Source of the DNA: Gnetum montanum
Taxonomy: Eukaryota > Streptophyta > Gnetopsida > Gnetales > Gnetaceae
Direction of reading: 5' to 3'
Assembly: GCA_015680685.1 (NCBI GenBank)
Contig: MNCI01030530.1
Coordinates: 281,065 to 312,355 of the forward strand
DNA length: 31,291 nt
Shown one piece after another: positions 9,301 through 18,074 of this stretch (position 1 is its first letter; every line of letters begins with the position of its first letter). The notes beneath the pieces are model-generated. The model saw nothing but the letters and a program-made list of their open reading frames with translations. It had not been told where the DNA came from and did no database searches. The position numbers and the translations under genes are program-made.

Positions 9301-11122
9301 AGGAGTGTAAACTTTGGCGACGCGTTGAATGAAGTGCTCGGTAGGAGAGCGCTGGGATTGAGCCTCCTCGACGAGCTTGGCCATGCGGGAGACGGTGGAA
9401 TCGGCTGCCAGAGAGGTGGTGCGCACGCAGAGAAAGCCGGTCAGATTATGCGTGCCGGCCCAAACGCTGGAACCTCCAACTTTTTCCACCGGAACCGACT
9501 CCCCCGTGACGCTGCTTTCATCCACGCTGCTTTTCCCAGACACCACCACACCATCGAGGGGCACCGTGTCTCCGGCTTTCACGGCAACCAACGCTCCCAC
9601 CGCCACTTGCTCAACTGGAATCCTCTCGTTGCTGCCTTCCATGACGGCCGTCGCCTGCGCCAAATTCATCACCGACGCGATCGCCGCCCTCGCCTGCAAG
9701 TTCAACAACAACCACCACCACCGCTGCGTTACGTTACGTTACAGAAGCGAACCAGCTGCCCACGCTACGTTACGGCAGCTGTACGTCTCTGCCTGCGCAA
9801 ATCGAAAACTTAAACTCAATGGCATTGTTGGCAAAGCCGATCATGGTTCATGGTTCATGCTGGTTTCGTGATGGATCAACGTGTGCCAGCCCAACAACAC
9901 CCTGCGCCGTTCTCTCGCTGTTCAATCCCGTTCCGGTCTTTTGAATTCAACTAAGTTTTTTCTAGTCAACCGCCTTACTTCTACTGTTTCTGCTCTTTCT
10001 TTATCTGTCTCTGCAGCTGAAACAGCTTGGGGGAAAAGAAATTTTGAGGCAGGGGAAAAGGGATTCTAACCTTATCGCTGGATCTGGATTCTAGCCACTC
10101 GGTGAGCGTGAAGAGGAAGACGAGGGATCCTGCTTCCTTGTAATCGCGCATGCCCACACTGCCCGCCGCTGCAGCCAGAAAGAGTTGTCCTTGGAATTTA
10201 CTGAAGAGAAACAGAAACAGAAAATGCTCACAACATTTTGGGTTGGTTGGGTGCTACCTGCGATCAGCATAAGGACGTTGATGTCCAGAATGCGGCCTTT
10301 GAGCGCCACAAAGCTTCTGATCATAATCGGCGGAAGTCCTGCCGCCACGGCCCCCAGAGCCACCCATTTCAGCGGCGCGAACCAGAAACTGCCAAAGCTC
10401 ACTGCTAACAGTACCCCTGACACTATCGTGTATGGACTCGGCCATTTTTTGCCGGTTTTTAGCTGCCCACGCACCCTGATACTCGCATCCAATCTTGCCT
10501 GGTTCAGGGCTCTCGCTGAAACGTAACCCACAAAAACATGCCATCAATATCGGAATTCAGAGACACAATCCATTGAAAATCCCAGAATTCAACCCAATAA
10601 AAAAACTCCTGTAGTACCATTCCATTGATGTCTGATCGCAACAAAAGTCATCAAACCACAACAAAAGCCATAAAACCGAAGAGAGAACTCGAGAACAGAA
10701 TTTGCAGAGAATTTTCACCAAAACTACGCCAAATTAACGAACTCGCAAACGAAAACTCTAAAACGAACTCGCAAACGAAAACTCTAAACCCATGCTAGTA
10801 GGCACTGAAATGAAACGTTGAGAACACAGCTCGTTGCTATACCTATCTGAGATGAAGAAATGGTTAGGGGATCGTGGAGAACGGTGACTATTCTGGCGGG
10901 CACATTGACAGAGACACCTTCCACGCCAGCGAGGGGCTTCAGTATTCTCTCCACCAGCGGCACCTCCGAAGGGCAGCAAATCCCCAGCACATCAAAGCTA
11001 CTGCGCTGCAGCTGCACCTGCACCTGATTAGTATTGGGTGAGAAATCATCATTACTGATATCTACTCTGATTTGTTTCCCCTCAATCCCCTCATTCTTCT
11101 TCACCATCTGTACAGAATGCAT
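5803..11122 (-). CDS. HMA: P1B-type Zn/Cd-transporting ATPase (HMA2/3/4-like), 9 exons
   Basis: Minus-strand join in transcription order: 11122-10843, 10515-10258, 10168-10071, 9693-9300, 8223-7899, 7808-7582, 7484-7354, 6527-6459, 6384-5803. All introns are GT-AG, every phase agrees, and the total is 2364 nt, or 787 residues plus stop. This family uses ATP to pump Zn2+ and Cd2+ across the plasma membrane or tonoplast. Seen in the protein: CCPSE at 49-53 in the N-terminal metal-binding domain, TGE 275-277, CPC 378-380, DKTGT 422-426, HP 462-463, TGD 581-583, GDGINDAP 632-639, Lys699 and DVG 720-722 in the last membrane pair, then a Cys/His tail (740-787). CC-x-x-E rather than C-x-x-C argues for Zn/Cd over Cu. 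The tail is far shorter than in HMA2/HMA4, closer to HMA3 in overall length. Which paralogue it is cannot be decided by eye. Confidence 0.93.
6459..6527 (-). CDS. HMA: ATPase exon 8: TGD microexon
   Basis: 69 bases, residues 572-594: [20 protein letters not shown] plus QTQ. TGD (581-583) is an essential P-type ATPase loop; relatives usually have TGDN, here TGDS. The acceptor is TTGTTCAG|CGA and the donor CAG|GTAACG. A second in-frame donor 12 bases earlier (AGG|GTACAA, exon end 6471) would remove four residues. The longer form aligns better with the AQEQ segment of relatives. A decayed copy of this exon lies in intron 7. Confidence 0.85.
6528..7353 (-). repeat. Intron 7 with degenerate tandem duplication including a copy of exon 8
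   Basis: 826-base intron. Blocks at 6516-6960 recur in the same order at about 6966-7270: GTCCTAATCGCTG (6518 and 6966), TGCAGAAT...TCGATT (6584 and 7012), GAAACTGAAATT/GAAACAGGAAATT (6762 and 7084), TGATGCGACCCTGCAACAAC/TGATGCAAGCAACCCTGCAG (6791 and 7135), GACAGGTTAGTTGAATTTGG/GACAGTTTAACCGAATTTG (6908 and 7231). The offset falls from about 450 to 325 through deletions. The first block is the exon 8 acceptor and start, so a relic exon begins at 6975. Confidence 0.65.
7354..7484 (-). CDS. HMA: ATPase exon 7: hinge back to phosphorylation domain
   Basis: Residues 528-571: [20 protein letters not shown] then [14 protein letters not shown], equivalent to the GYVYVG ... LSDACRSG segment in angiosperm relatives. 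It was recovered from splice phase and homology. The acceptor is TTGCAG|AG and the donor GGG|GTACTC. The start is followed by non-conserved residues (EQNGDLQV), so it could differ by a few codons. Confidence 0.87.
7582..7808 (-). CDS. HMA: ATPase exon 6: nucleotide-binding domain with HP motif
   Basis: Residues 453-527 plus flanking bases. [16 protein letters not shown] contains the P1B-specific His462-Pro463 pair that contacts [23 protein letters not shown] matches the conserved glycine-rich loop (EGIYG in relatives). The acceptor is TCCTAG|GAT and the donor G|GTACCC. Confidence 0.93.
7899..8223 (-). CDS. HMA: ATPase exon 5: CPC channel helix and phosphorylation site
   Basis: Residues 344-451 plus two bases. 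[13 protein letters not shown] is membrane helix 5. [20 protein letters not shown] is helix 6, with Cys378-Pro-Cys380 as transport metal ligands. AFDKTGTLT carries Asp422, the residue phosphorylated by ATP. The acceptor is TGTGCAG|GGG and the donor TG|GTAATA. Confidence 0.94.
8224..9299 (-). other. Intron 4 (1076 bases)
   Basis: Largest intron of the ATPase gene, between the actuator and channel exons. It is T-rich on the plus strand and more AT-rich than the flanking exons. About half of it is the tandem repeat at 8657-9175. I see no ORF or transposon in it. Confidence 0.8.
8657..9175. repeat. Four-copy minisatellite in intron 4
   Basis: Units start GTTTCTTCCTTTCACA at 8657, 8825 and 8984, and GTTTCTTCGTTTCATC at 9051 (spacings 168, 159 and 67). 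Shared core blocks are AATATTTATTTA, GAGAACGTTTAC and CCAAAGTGTCATC, then CTAAGTTTTCTCT, TATTAATAAAA and GAGTCGGTT in the full-length units. The third copy is truncated, and the fourth lacks the ATTTATTTA block. Confidence 0.8.
9300..9693 (-). CDS. HMA: ATPase exon 4: actuator domain
   Basis: Residues 213-343 plus one base. Contains [16 protein letters not shown] and [12 protein letters not shown], whose Glu277 is the catalytic dephosphorylation residue, then the conserved [10 protein letters not shown] and MAKLVEEAQ. The end, KVYTP, begins the fifth membrane helix. The acceptor is CTTGCAG|GCG and the donor G|GTATGT. Confidence 0.93.
10071..10168 (-). CDS. HMA: ATPase exon 3: third and fourth membrane helices
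   Basis: 98 bases giving residues 180-212, with [20 protein letters not shown] (helix 4) and ESRSSDK leading to the actuator domain. The acceptor is GGCTGCAG|CG and the donor AAG|GTTAG. The exon was found by splice phase and homology and fits the family without gaps. Confidence 0.9.
10258..10515 (-). CDS. HMA: ATPase exon 2: end of metal-binding domain, first membrane helices
   Basis: Residues 94-179 plus split codon. It opens with [15 protein letters not shown], completing the first domain. [19 protein letters not shown] follows and begins the first membrane helix (about 122-139). A second helix spans about 144-162 and a third starts near DINVLMLIA. The acceptor is TTTCAG|CG and the donor CAG|GTAGC. 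Confidence 0.92.
10737..10788. repeat. 26-bp perfect tandem duplication in intron 1
   Basis: The unit starting ACGAACTCGCAAACG occurs at 10737-10762 and again at 10763-10788 with no differences, so it is recent. Just below it, a 20-bp unit of type ACAACAAAAGYCATMAAACC is also doubled at 10638-10677. Confidence 0.8.
10843..11122 (-). CDS. HMA: ATPase exon 1: N-terminal metal-binding domain
   Basis: Encodes residues 1-93 plus one base. [20 protein letters not shown] (41-60) is the ferredoxin-like heavy-metal domain with the plant Zn-ATPase CC-x-x-E signature. The first ATG is 11122. A second at 11107 has G at +4 and directly follows TGTACAG, so a leader intron ending there and a 782-residue protein are possible. 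The donor is G|GTATAG (exon ends 10843). Confidence 0.88.
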
Positions 11123-11500
11123 TCAATATCAATCCGATGAAAGGCGTATCTGGGTATAGAAACCAGCTAGACGGCTCATCGAAGGAATGCGCTCTATAAA
11201 TACCAGAGCGTAGAGGAGTAAAACCAACACAACAAAACAAAACAAAGCAGGTAGAGCGGCATGTCATGGGGCACAGCAAAAGAAGAGTTTACAACAAAAG
11301 ATTCGAATGTTACGGGTCGACAAGAAAGCAGCCCAACGCAGCGGCTACAGTGCAAAGTGCGTGCTTATGTGGGCGCAATATACACAATGAAAAAATAGAG
11401 ATCGGCCGCAGTAGCTGACAGTTCTAATCTGCACGCGTAAACCCGAAAAACAGTAAAAAATGCCAAGACGCCTCCTCAAAACTCACACCCACTGGTACTG
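11123..11500 (-). promoter_or_regulatory. ATPase 5' leader and core promoter region
   Basis: CpG-containing, unlike the retroelements beyond it. On the minus strand TATTTATA (11202-11195) lies about 75 bases before the first ATG, a possible TATA box. A second candidate, TATATTG, lies near 11375. The same TATTTATA overlaps a good donor (CTG|GTATTT), and TGTACAG precedes the second ATG, so an alternative is a leader intron of about 95 bases with the promoter farther up. A TTTTG-rich tract occurs at 11225-11250. The choice needs transcript data. Confidence 0.45.
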
Positions 11501-12059
11501 GCACTCTAGTAGTACTGACTTTTCCATTTCACACGAAACACTTGAAATCACAGCAGACAGGGTTGGAAATTGACGGTCAGAGGTGCCTTTCAAAAGAAAT
11601 CAGTATTTAAATTGTCAAGAAACATGTAGGAAATATGTAAGGTGGTATATTTCAAGAATCATGATAAATGAGTGAGTCAGGTCTAGTTATATTCAAAAGT
11701 TGCTCAAGAATCATGATAAATGAGTGAGTACGTCTAGTTATATTTAAAAGTTGCAAAAATGATACTTAAATCTATTGATTTCTTTTATTATAAAAATCTT
11801 GTGGATTCAACTTAAATTGGCAAAATTTCTAATCTGAAAACTCATCGTTCAAAAGATGATTTATTGATGAGTTTAAAAACTATGAAGAAAATTCACTATA
11901 TGATTGTGTTTAAAAACTGTCTTTTACAGTAAACAAAATATATCAAACTGAAATAAAGTTAAAGTTGATAAAGTAAAGGTGAAAACACCTTAAATTAAGA
12001 AAAATTTAAATCGCAAGTACAGGCATACATGCGTCAATTTTCTTCCACACCTGCACCAA
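11501..12059. other. Upstream intergenic DNA between the ATPase promoter and the Athila element
   Basis: Gene-free, turning AT-rich from about 11600. It contains the 52-bp tandem duplication at 11652. No 3' LTR for the neighbouring Athila element was found here, so that element seems truncated at this end. Confidence 0.5.
11652..11755. repeat. 52-bp tandem duplication
   Basis: The unit beginning TCAAGAATCATGATAAATGA occurs at 11652-11703 and again at 11704-11755 with a few changes (AGTCAGG versus AGTACG, ATTC versus ATTT). It lies about 500 bases upstream of the ATPase start. Confidence 0.8.
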
Positions 12060-13480
12060 CCCTGCATCAGATATGTGGCATTTATGGGCCAACATGAAGG
12101 TTGCGCCCCACTACCAGCGGTGAAAAATTCCAAGTTTCCATGCCAACTCACCCCACCTAATTCTATTCTGGATTATATGCCTGAAATCTTCTGTTGTGGT
12201 GATTTCTTATCATTTGCAAGTTTCATAAATTCTAGCATGCACTAAAGAGTCGGCTGGAATCTCAACATCAGTACCCAAGAAGATGGAGCATGGTTATTGA
12301 TCCATTGAGGTGGTAGTTGCACTAGCTTGTCTTAGTTCTAGGAAAGGTTTCACTTGTTGGATGTTGACCAACTGCTTTTTATTTAGGCTTTCAGGCTTGT
12401 AGATTAACATGGCCCCAAAGAGAAAGGTCTGATCAATTATATAAGGTCTTTTCCACAATGTTTAGAACTTTGTCTTCTAGGGTATGTGTGTGGGGTTCTA
12501 GTAGAGAACCTTATCTCCCAATTGAAATTTCACTTTTCATATTTTGAGATCATGAGATTGCTTGTTAAATACCTTGTCCACCTCATTCAAAGATAGCAAT
12601 ACCAATTGATTTTCATTTAGCACATTGAGGTTGATTAGTCTTTCTTTTTGTGCTAAACTTAGGTCAAAATTTAGATCACAAGCTATTGAGAGTGTACAAA
12701 GCTCGAATTGAATTGGGAGTGTTAGAAGCTTTTTGTACACTAGCTCATAGGGAGAGTAGCCAATAGGAAGTTTTCATGTTGAGCAGTAGGCCCATAGGGC
12801 ATCATTGACTTTTGTGCTCTAATCTTTCCTATATTTGCTTATGGTCCTTTTTAGGATCTCTGTGATCTCCCTATTAGTTACCTCTTCTTGACCATTGGCT
12901 TGAAGGTGATAGGGTGTTGTTAATTTATGTTCAACCCCTAAGTGTTGCATCAACTTTCTAGAAGTGACACCTGTGAAATAAGTTCCACTATCAAAAATTA
13001 GTGCACATGGCATCCCAAACCTATTTACAACATTTTGTTATACAAATCTAGTAGTAGTGGATGATGTATAGTCAATAATGGCCACTACTTCTACCCATTT
13101 TGTGCAGTAGCTGATTGCTACAATGATATATGTCTTTCCATTGGACATGGGTGTGATGGAACCCATGAATTCAATGTCCCATATGTCAAAGGGCTTTAGT
13201 GGTTGAATCCACTGTTGAGGACCTTCCATTCAAGCAGTCATCCCATCACCTCATTAACAACATTCATAAGATCAAACAAACTAGTGGACATCCTTAAAGA
13301 TTGTAGGCCAATCGTATCCTGCCATCAAGATTTTTATGGCCATGCATCTATTTGCATAGTGGCCTTTGCAAGGTCCTCCATGAGCATCTTGGAGAACATG
13401 CAATTGATCTTCATCAGGGACATACCAATGAATCAAGTCATTAGTGCACACCTTGTATAGATGTCCAATGATTTTCATGA
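12060..13480 (-). pseudogene. Athila-lineage integrase (decayed)
   Basis: Minus-strand fragments in order: zinc-binding region (13478-13281: HVLQDAHGGPCKGHYANRC ... YDWPTIFKDVH), catalytic core (13229-12819: FDIWDIEFMGS with the first Asp, IFDSGTYFTG with the second, GQEEVTNREITEILKRTISK with the Glu), and a C-terminal part (12740-12300: LNFDLSLAQKERL, later LGDKVLY and VNIQQVKPF). The DD-E catalytic residues survive, but stops break the frame. NREI..ILKRT and VN.Q.VK are typical of Athila/Tat Ty3-gypsy elements. A continuing frame can be followed to about 12060. Confidence 0.85.
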
Positions 13481-13639
13481 AGTATATGGCCTAATGAAGA
13501 AATTGTTGCTTCTTTCTAAATTCAAGATCTTATGGCATCTCTTGAGTAAGAAGATAGGTGAAGATGTCATTATACCATGTTCTTTTTATGGGCGCTTGGT
13601 CATTTAGTATACCTGGAGATCATCTAGAAACTGATCAGA

Positions 13640-13990
13640 GAGCAGGCTCTCCTCCTCTTTATTATCCCATCTTAAGCAAGAGAGGTGGTCAACGATCACA
13701 TTCTTAGTCCCTTTTCAATCTACCATCGTGAGATCAAATTCCTGCAAAATCATGAGCCACTGTATGTACGGGGACTCACCGTCAGCTTGTTCATTAAGAA
13801 GCAAATGGCACTATAATCTATGTGCACAAATACTTTATAACCAAGCATATAATGCTTGAATTTTTCAAGAGCATACACCACTATCATTAATTCTTTCTCT
13901 GTGGTGGTATAATTCGATTGTGCACCTATAATTCGTTGGCTTACATAGTGGATGTAATATGGATATTTTCTATCATCCAACTACATAAGC
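13640..13990 (-). pseudogene. Athila-lineage RNase H (decayed)
   Basis: YYIHYVSQRIIGAQSNYTTT then EKELMIVVYALEKFKHYMLG is the plant gypsy RNase H signature (relatives: NYTTTEKELLAVVFA). It is followed by VFVHIDYSAICFLMNK and, in a shifted frame, WLMILQEFDLTMVD and VIVDHLSCLR, the tether to integrase. Confidence 0.88.
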
Positions 13991-14880
13991 ACAACTCCTA
14001 AAGCATAATTAGATGCATCAGTCATTATGTGAAATGATCTAGACTAATCTGGTACTTTTACAATTGAATTTTCTACAAGTTTTTCCTTCAACTGTTGGAA
14101 TGCATGTTTACATTCCTTGATCTAGTTGAATGGACATCTTTCTTCATCAACTTGACTAATGGATTTACGATCTTAGAGAAATTCTTTATGAATTGCTAGT
14201 AGTAGCTAGCAATTCGAAGGAATGATCAAACATCTTTAACTGTCTCTGGTTGATGTGTTATTCGTTGGATGATCCTTATCTTTTTAGTGCCCCAACACAG
14301 TGTCATCTTGAACCATGAGATGAATCTTTTGCTAGTTGAGTCATAGATTTTTTTCCACACATCTTTTTAATACTTGCTCAAGGTGGTCCAAGGCTTGCTC
14401 AAAAATAGCTCCATAGGTGGAAAATTCATCCATGAAGACTTCCACACCACTACCAATCTACACCTGAAAGATGCTAAGGACCAAGTATTGACATGTTACA
14501 GGGGCATTGCACAAACTGAATGGAATCTTACAATATGCAAAAGTCCCCTAAGGACTTGTCAATGTTGTCTTGGCCTAAGATTTTGTTGCAATTTGAATTT
14601 GGTTATAGCCACTATAACCATCTAAAAAGCTATAATAGCAATGCCTGGAGATAGTGTTCAACACTTAGTCCACACATGGCAATGGAAAATGATCTTTAAA
14701 TGTTGCCATGTTCAACAACCTGAAGTCGATGCAGACCCAGCATTTGCCACCTTTCTCTAGCACAATTATGAGTGGGCCAATCCACTCACTATCTACGATT
14801 GGATAGATAAAACCTACCTTGATGAGTTGCTTTATTTCCTCCTTGAAGATCAATTTCAATTTGGGGTTTAGCCATCTCTA
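13991..14880 (-). pseudogene. Athila-lineage reverse transcriptase (decayed, FMDE active site)
   Basis: Starts KEEIKQLIKVGFIYPIVDSE, then GGKCWVCIDFRLLNMATFKD and HFPLP, as in Athila. FLDGYSGYNQI carries the first catalytic Asp. The active-site box reads FMDEFSTYG (Asp-Glu codons at 14430-14425), where relatives have FMDDFSVYG. Several TAG/TAA/TGA stops interrupt it, so it is non-functional. Confidence 0.87.
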
Positions 14881-15357
14881 CGGCTTCCTTCTTGGCTTCA
14901 TGGTTAGGTTGATGTAAATGTGATATTTGCATATCCTTAGATCGATTCTAGTTAGCTTGAGATATGACCAAGCAAAGGCTATTAGTCATTTGTTAACCAC
15001 CTTTAAAAGTTTTTCTTTTTGTTTAGGAGCAAGTTTGAAATTGATTATGACCAACTTACCATTATTTAAGAATGCATACTTCATGTCAATTGGTAGAGTT
15101 TTCAACTCTAGGGGCTACTGCTTGAAGTTATCAGGGATTTCCAAGTCTCCCTAATAGGTATCATCATTTTTATCATCAAAAAGTTGGTGATGAACTTGCT
15201 TAAGTTCATCCATGCTTTCAACATAAGCACATGTTAGGCTCTCAGTTGGTTCCATGCATAATTTGTTGCTTTCTAAGTTAGTTGTCAGCCACTAGGTACC
15301 CTCCTATTTTGTGGCTGCTACGTACAAACACCTTTAAATATTTGTTTCTTATGCACA
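14881..15357 (-). other. Protease-RT linker of the Athila element
   Basis: Low-complexity decayed coding DNA between protease and reverse transcriptase. It contains scattered stops, and I could not assign a domain. Confidence 0.5.
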
Positions 15358-15800
15358 CTAATTACATGCTTTAATGTATGTACTTTTGATAGACCAAATC
15401 TTTTGCATGCAATTGCACCTATTATCATTGTACGCAATGCATGGAATACACTTCTTCTTTAGCTTTCCAAATTTATTTTCCTTGGAGATTTCTAAGGAGA
15501 GGTCCCTTATGCTACATGCATCGACTGTGGTTAACCATGCCCTTTCCATAATAATGGGGAAGTTACCTTTGCAATTTTCAACCTTAATCACCAGAAAATT
15601 GGTAGGATAGGACCATCCACAAACTATGGTCACAATGTGCTCCACTAATAAAAAAGGAATAGTGATTGATTAGTCTACCAATTCTAAATAGATGTTGCAC
15701 TTCTTAAGAGGTGGTAGGTTCTAAGCCTTGTTCATGTCATGGGAGATGAGATTTACTCTAGAACCAAAATTAATAAGAGCCTTGCATGGCTCATGTCTAG
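15358..15800 (-). pseudogene. Athila-lineage aspartic protease (decayed)
   Basis: ALINFGSRVNLIS (about 15783-15743) corresponds to the protease active site (A-L-x-D-x-G-x-x-x-N-L). The catalytic Asp codon is now AAT (15771-15769), one G-to-A change. Downstream, YPTNFLVIKVENCKGNFPII and MERAWLTTVDA match the conserved YPTDF ... GRPWLATA block of these elements. Confidence 0.8.
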
Positions 15801-16549
15801 TGATCTACAAGTAAATGAGTAGACTTCTTGGGTCAGATCTTTCATGGGAAGATTACTAGTCTTGATCTAATCAAAAATAGCATGAGTTAACATCATAGTA
15901 TGGATCTAAGATGGCATTTGGTTTGAAGGGCACTCGAACATGTTTGATGTAGAGGATAAGGGTGTTGGAGATGCAAGACAGCTAGCTACATGAGGTTGTG
16001 AGGGTTTAGGAGGACTATTGGGTTGAAAAAAAGGTTGTTTCCTAGATCAATTGTCTGAACCACATGGCTAGAAGGCTAGATGTCAATGTATAGCCCTCAT
16101 GGCATCTTGTTGGTATGGCTATGAAGGAATTTCACCCTACATAGATGAAGTAGGAGGTAATTGGGTAGAGGACGGAGGCATGTGTGCAGATGGATGCAAA
16201 GGGTGGCATGGATATGGGTTCTCTCCTCAAGTGGATGGTGAATGTGTTTGGTGGTACTTTGGAGGATAATAGTGATGCTGAAATGAGGTATGACATGTAG
16301 AATTTCTTGGAGAAATAGGTTGCTAAACATAGTACCTGTATGGATCTAGTTTTTTGTAAGGGTAATACTACCTTGGTAGTGGCATTTCCCATGATTGTGG
16401 TTGATGCCATTGTTGGTATTGCTCATATGGTTGTGGTGGAGCTCCACTTGGATAATAAGCTTGTTGGTGCTAGTGAAAATACCTTGGATTGTGTTGAGGA
16501 TAGGGTAATTGTCTAGGTGCTTGCCTCCATGCTAGTTGCGGATTCAATG
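15801..16549 (-). pseudogene. Gln/Pro/Tyr-rich gag C-terminal spacer
   Basis: A decayed frame with segments such as APPQPYEQYQQWHQPQSW. This is a low-complexity spacer between zinc knuckle and protease, common in this lineage. It contains many stops and no catalytic motif. Confidence 0.6.
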
Positions 16550-18050
16550 TGTACACCTCATACTCTTATAAGTGTGAAACTACAAGGCAACATCCCTTTG
16601 GATGTTCATATTGATAGATGTCACAAATAATATCATCTTCGAAGTCTATCTCCACAACTTCTTCTACTACAATAGCCTTGCCCTTACCTTTCTAGTAGGC
16701 ACATTTAGCTTCATTTCATCTCTTGCATTCATGATCACTATTCTATTCTTTGGATGCTTCTACGATTTTCATAGTAGTTTGAAATTTCTCATCCAAACAA
16801 TCCCATAATTTATCAACCTTTACCAAAATGTCAAAAATAGATTTTTGAATAGGCAAGGTTTTCTTATTCACCACTTCATTGAGTGGTGACTCTTCCTCGT
16901 CACAAACTCAAACCTCCCTTTTCCTAATGGAAGGGTTTCTATTATACTCTTCTACACTTTTCCTTCTTCACAACTCACCTTCTTCTTTTTCTACTTACTC
17001 TATAAGCCTTTGGATCTAATGAGCTCTTAATTCAAATAGTCTCCCTTGGGCATAAACCCCAAGAGTTCTTCTAGTTTCTACTATAACTCCATCTATGATG
17101 TGGTGAAGCTATTTCCTTTGAGAATAACCATGACTAGGGCATCAGTGTAAGAGTGAATAATATCTACCCATGGCAACATCCAAGGGTTCATGTGTTTCTT
17201 ATTTCCAACCTTAGATTTGCCTTCTCAAGTTGGCCACTCTGAAGTATGTCTGGTATTTATCATTAAATAGTTCTAACATGGTACTCCATTGGTGAATGGA
17301 TTCTGGCTCCAAGGACCAGTACCAGCTTTCAACTTCATTGATGAGTATCTTAGGAAAAGGCTTGAGTTTCTGCCAATCATTTTTAATGTTTTGTAAGGCA
17401 CAAGCATCGTGGAAAGCTTGTAGATGTGTCTATGGATTAGAGTTGTATCCCCCCTCAAATCTTGGGATATTATTCATGTTTAAGCACTTAATCCTACTAT
17501 CTTTCACATGCCTGGTTGGGATCTTTACTACCTCTGCAGTGTTGAGCATGCTTTGATTTACCAACAGAGGTTCTTCATCATCATTATGTTGAAGATGCTG
17601 ATGATGGTTTCTACCACCCCTACACTCTTGATGCCCTTGATGGTCATTGTTGTCTTGTTGATCATCTTCGTCATGATTATTTCGACAATGGCTTTTATGA
17701 GAACTAGCAAATGAAAAAGAATGTTTAGAATCAAATGAAGAGGATGGAGAGGAATGTGGATCACCACCACCACCACCGCGGTATCTACCATCAGCTTTTC
17801 ACTCATTACAACCACCATCCTTAGACTCCTTTCCATTGTAATGTTTACCCGAGTCCCTACCTTGATTGTCACTTTTTCCTGAACCTAGTTTATGAACATT
17901 GGATCACAGGTTCAGAGCCACACCCTCATTACCAATAACAAAGGGTGGAGAATCTTCATGTTAAGAACCTTCAAAGGAAGGATCCTCATTGTAACCATTT
18001 GTTCTTCTCAAAACTCATAACAATCCATCATGACCTTATTTCATCATCAT
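16550..18050 (-). pseudogene. Athila-lineage gag (decayed)
   Basis: The frame starts about 50 bases inside the 5' LTR. It shows a hydrophilic N-terminal part rich in Gly, Ser, His and Asp (about 17950-17600), then a retrotransposon-gag core at about 17470-17220: HDACALQNIKNDWQKLKPFP and WYWSLEPESIHQWSTMLELF. Further down come DEEESPLNEVVNK and KVDKLWDCLDEKFQTTM. At about 16620-16585 there is a Cys-x-x ... His-x-x-x-Cys knuckle relic (CDIYQYEHPKGCC; the second Cys of a normal knuckle is Tyr). Confidence 0.78.
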
Positions 18051-18074
18051 GAACACTACTTAGCATAGTTCAAC

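Noticed and set aside
9325-9871. Two overlapping plus-strand frames of about 160 codons
   Set aside because: Antisense to exon 4 with its TGE motif. Neither has recognisable features.
5600-11300. Copper-type P1B ATPase (HMA5 to HMA8 group)
   Set aside because: The N-terminal site is CC-x-x-E, not the C-x-x-C copper site, and the final helix has the D-x-G of Zn/Cd pumps.
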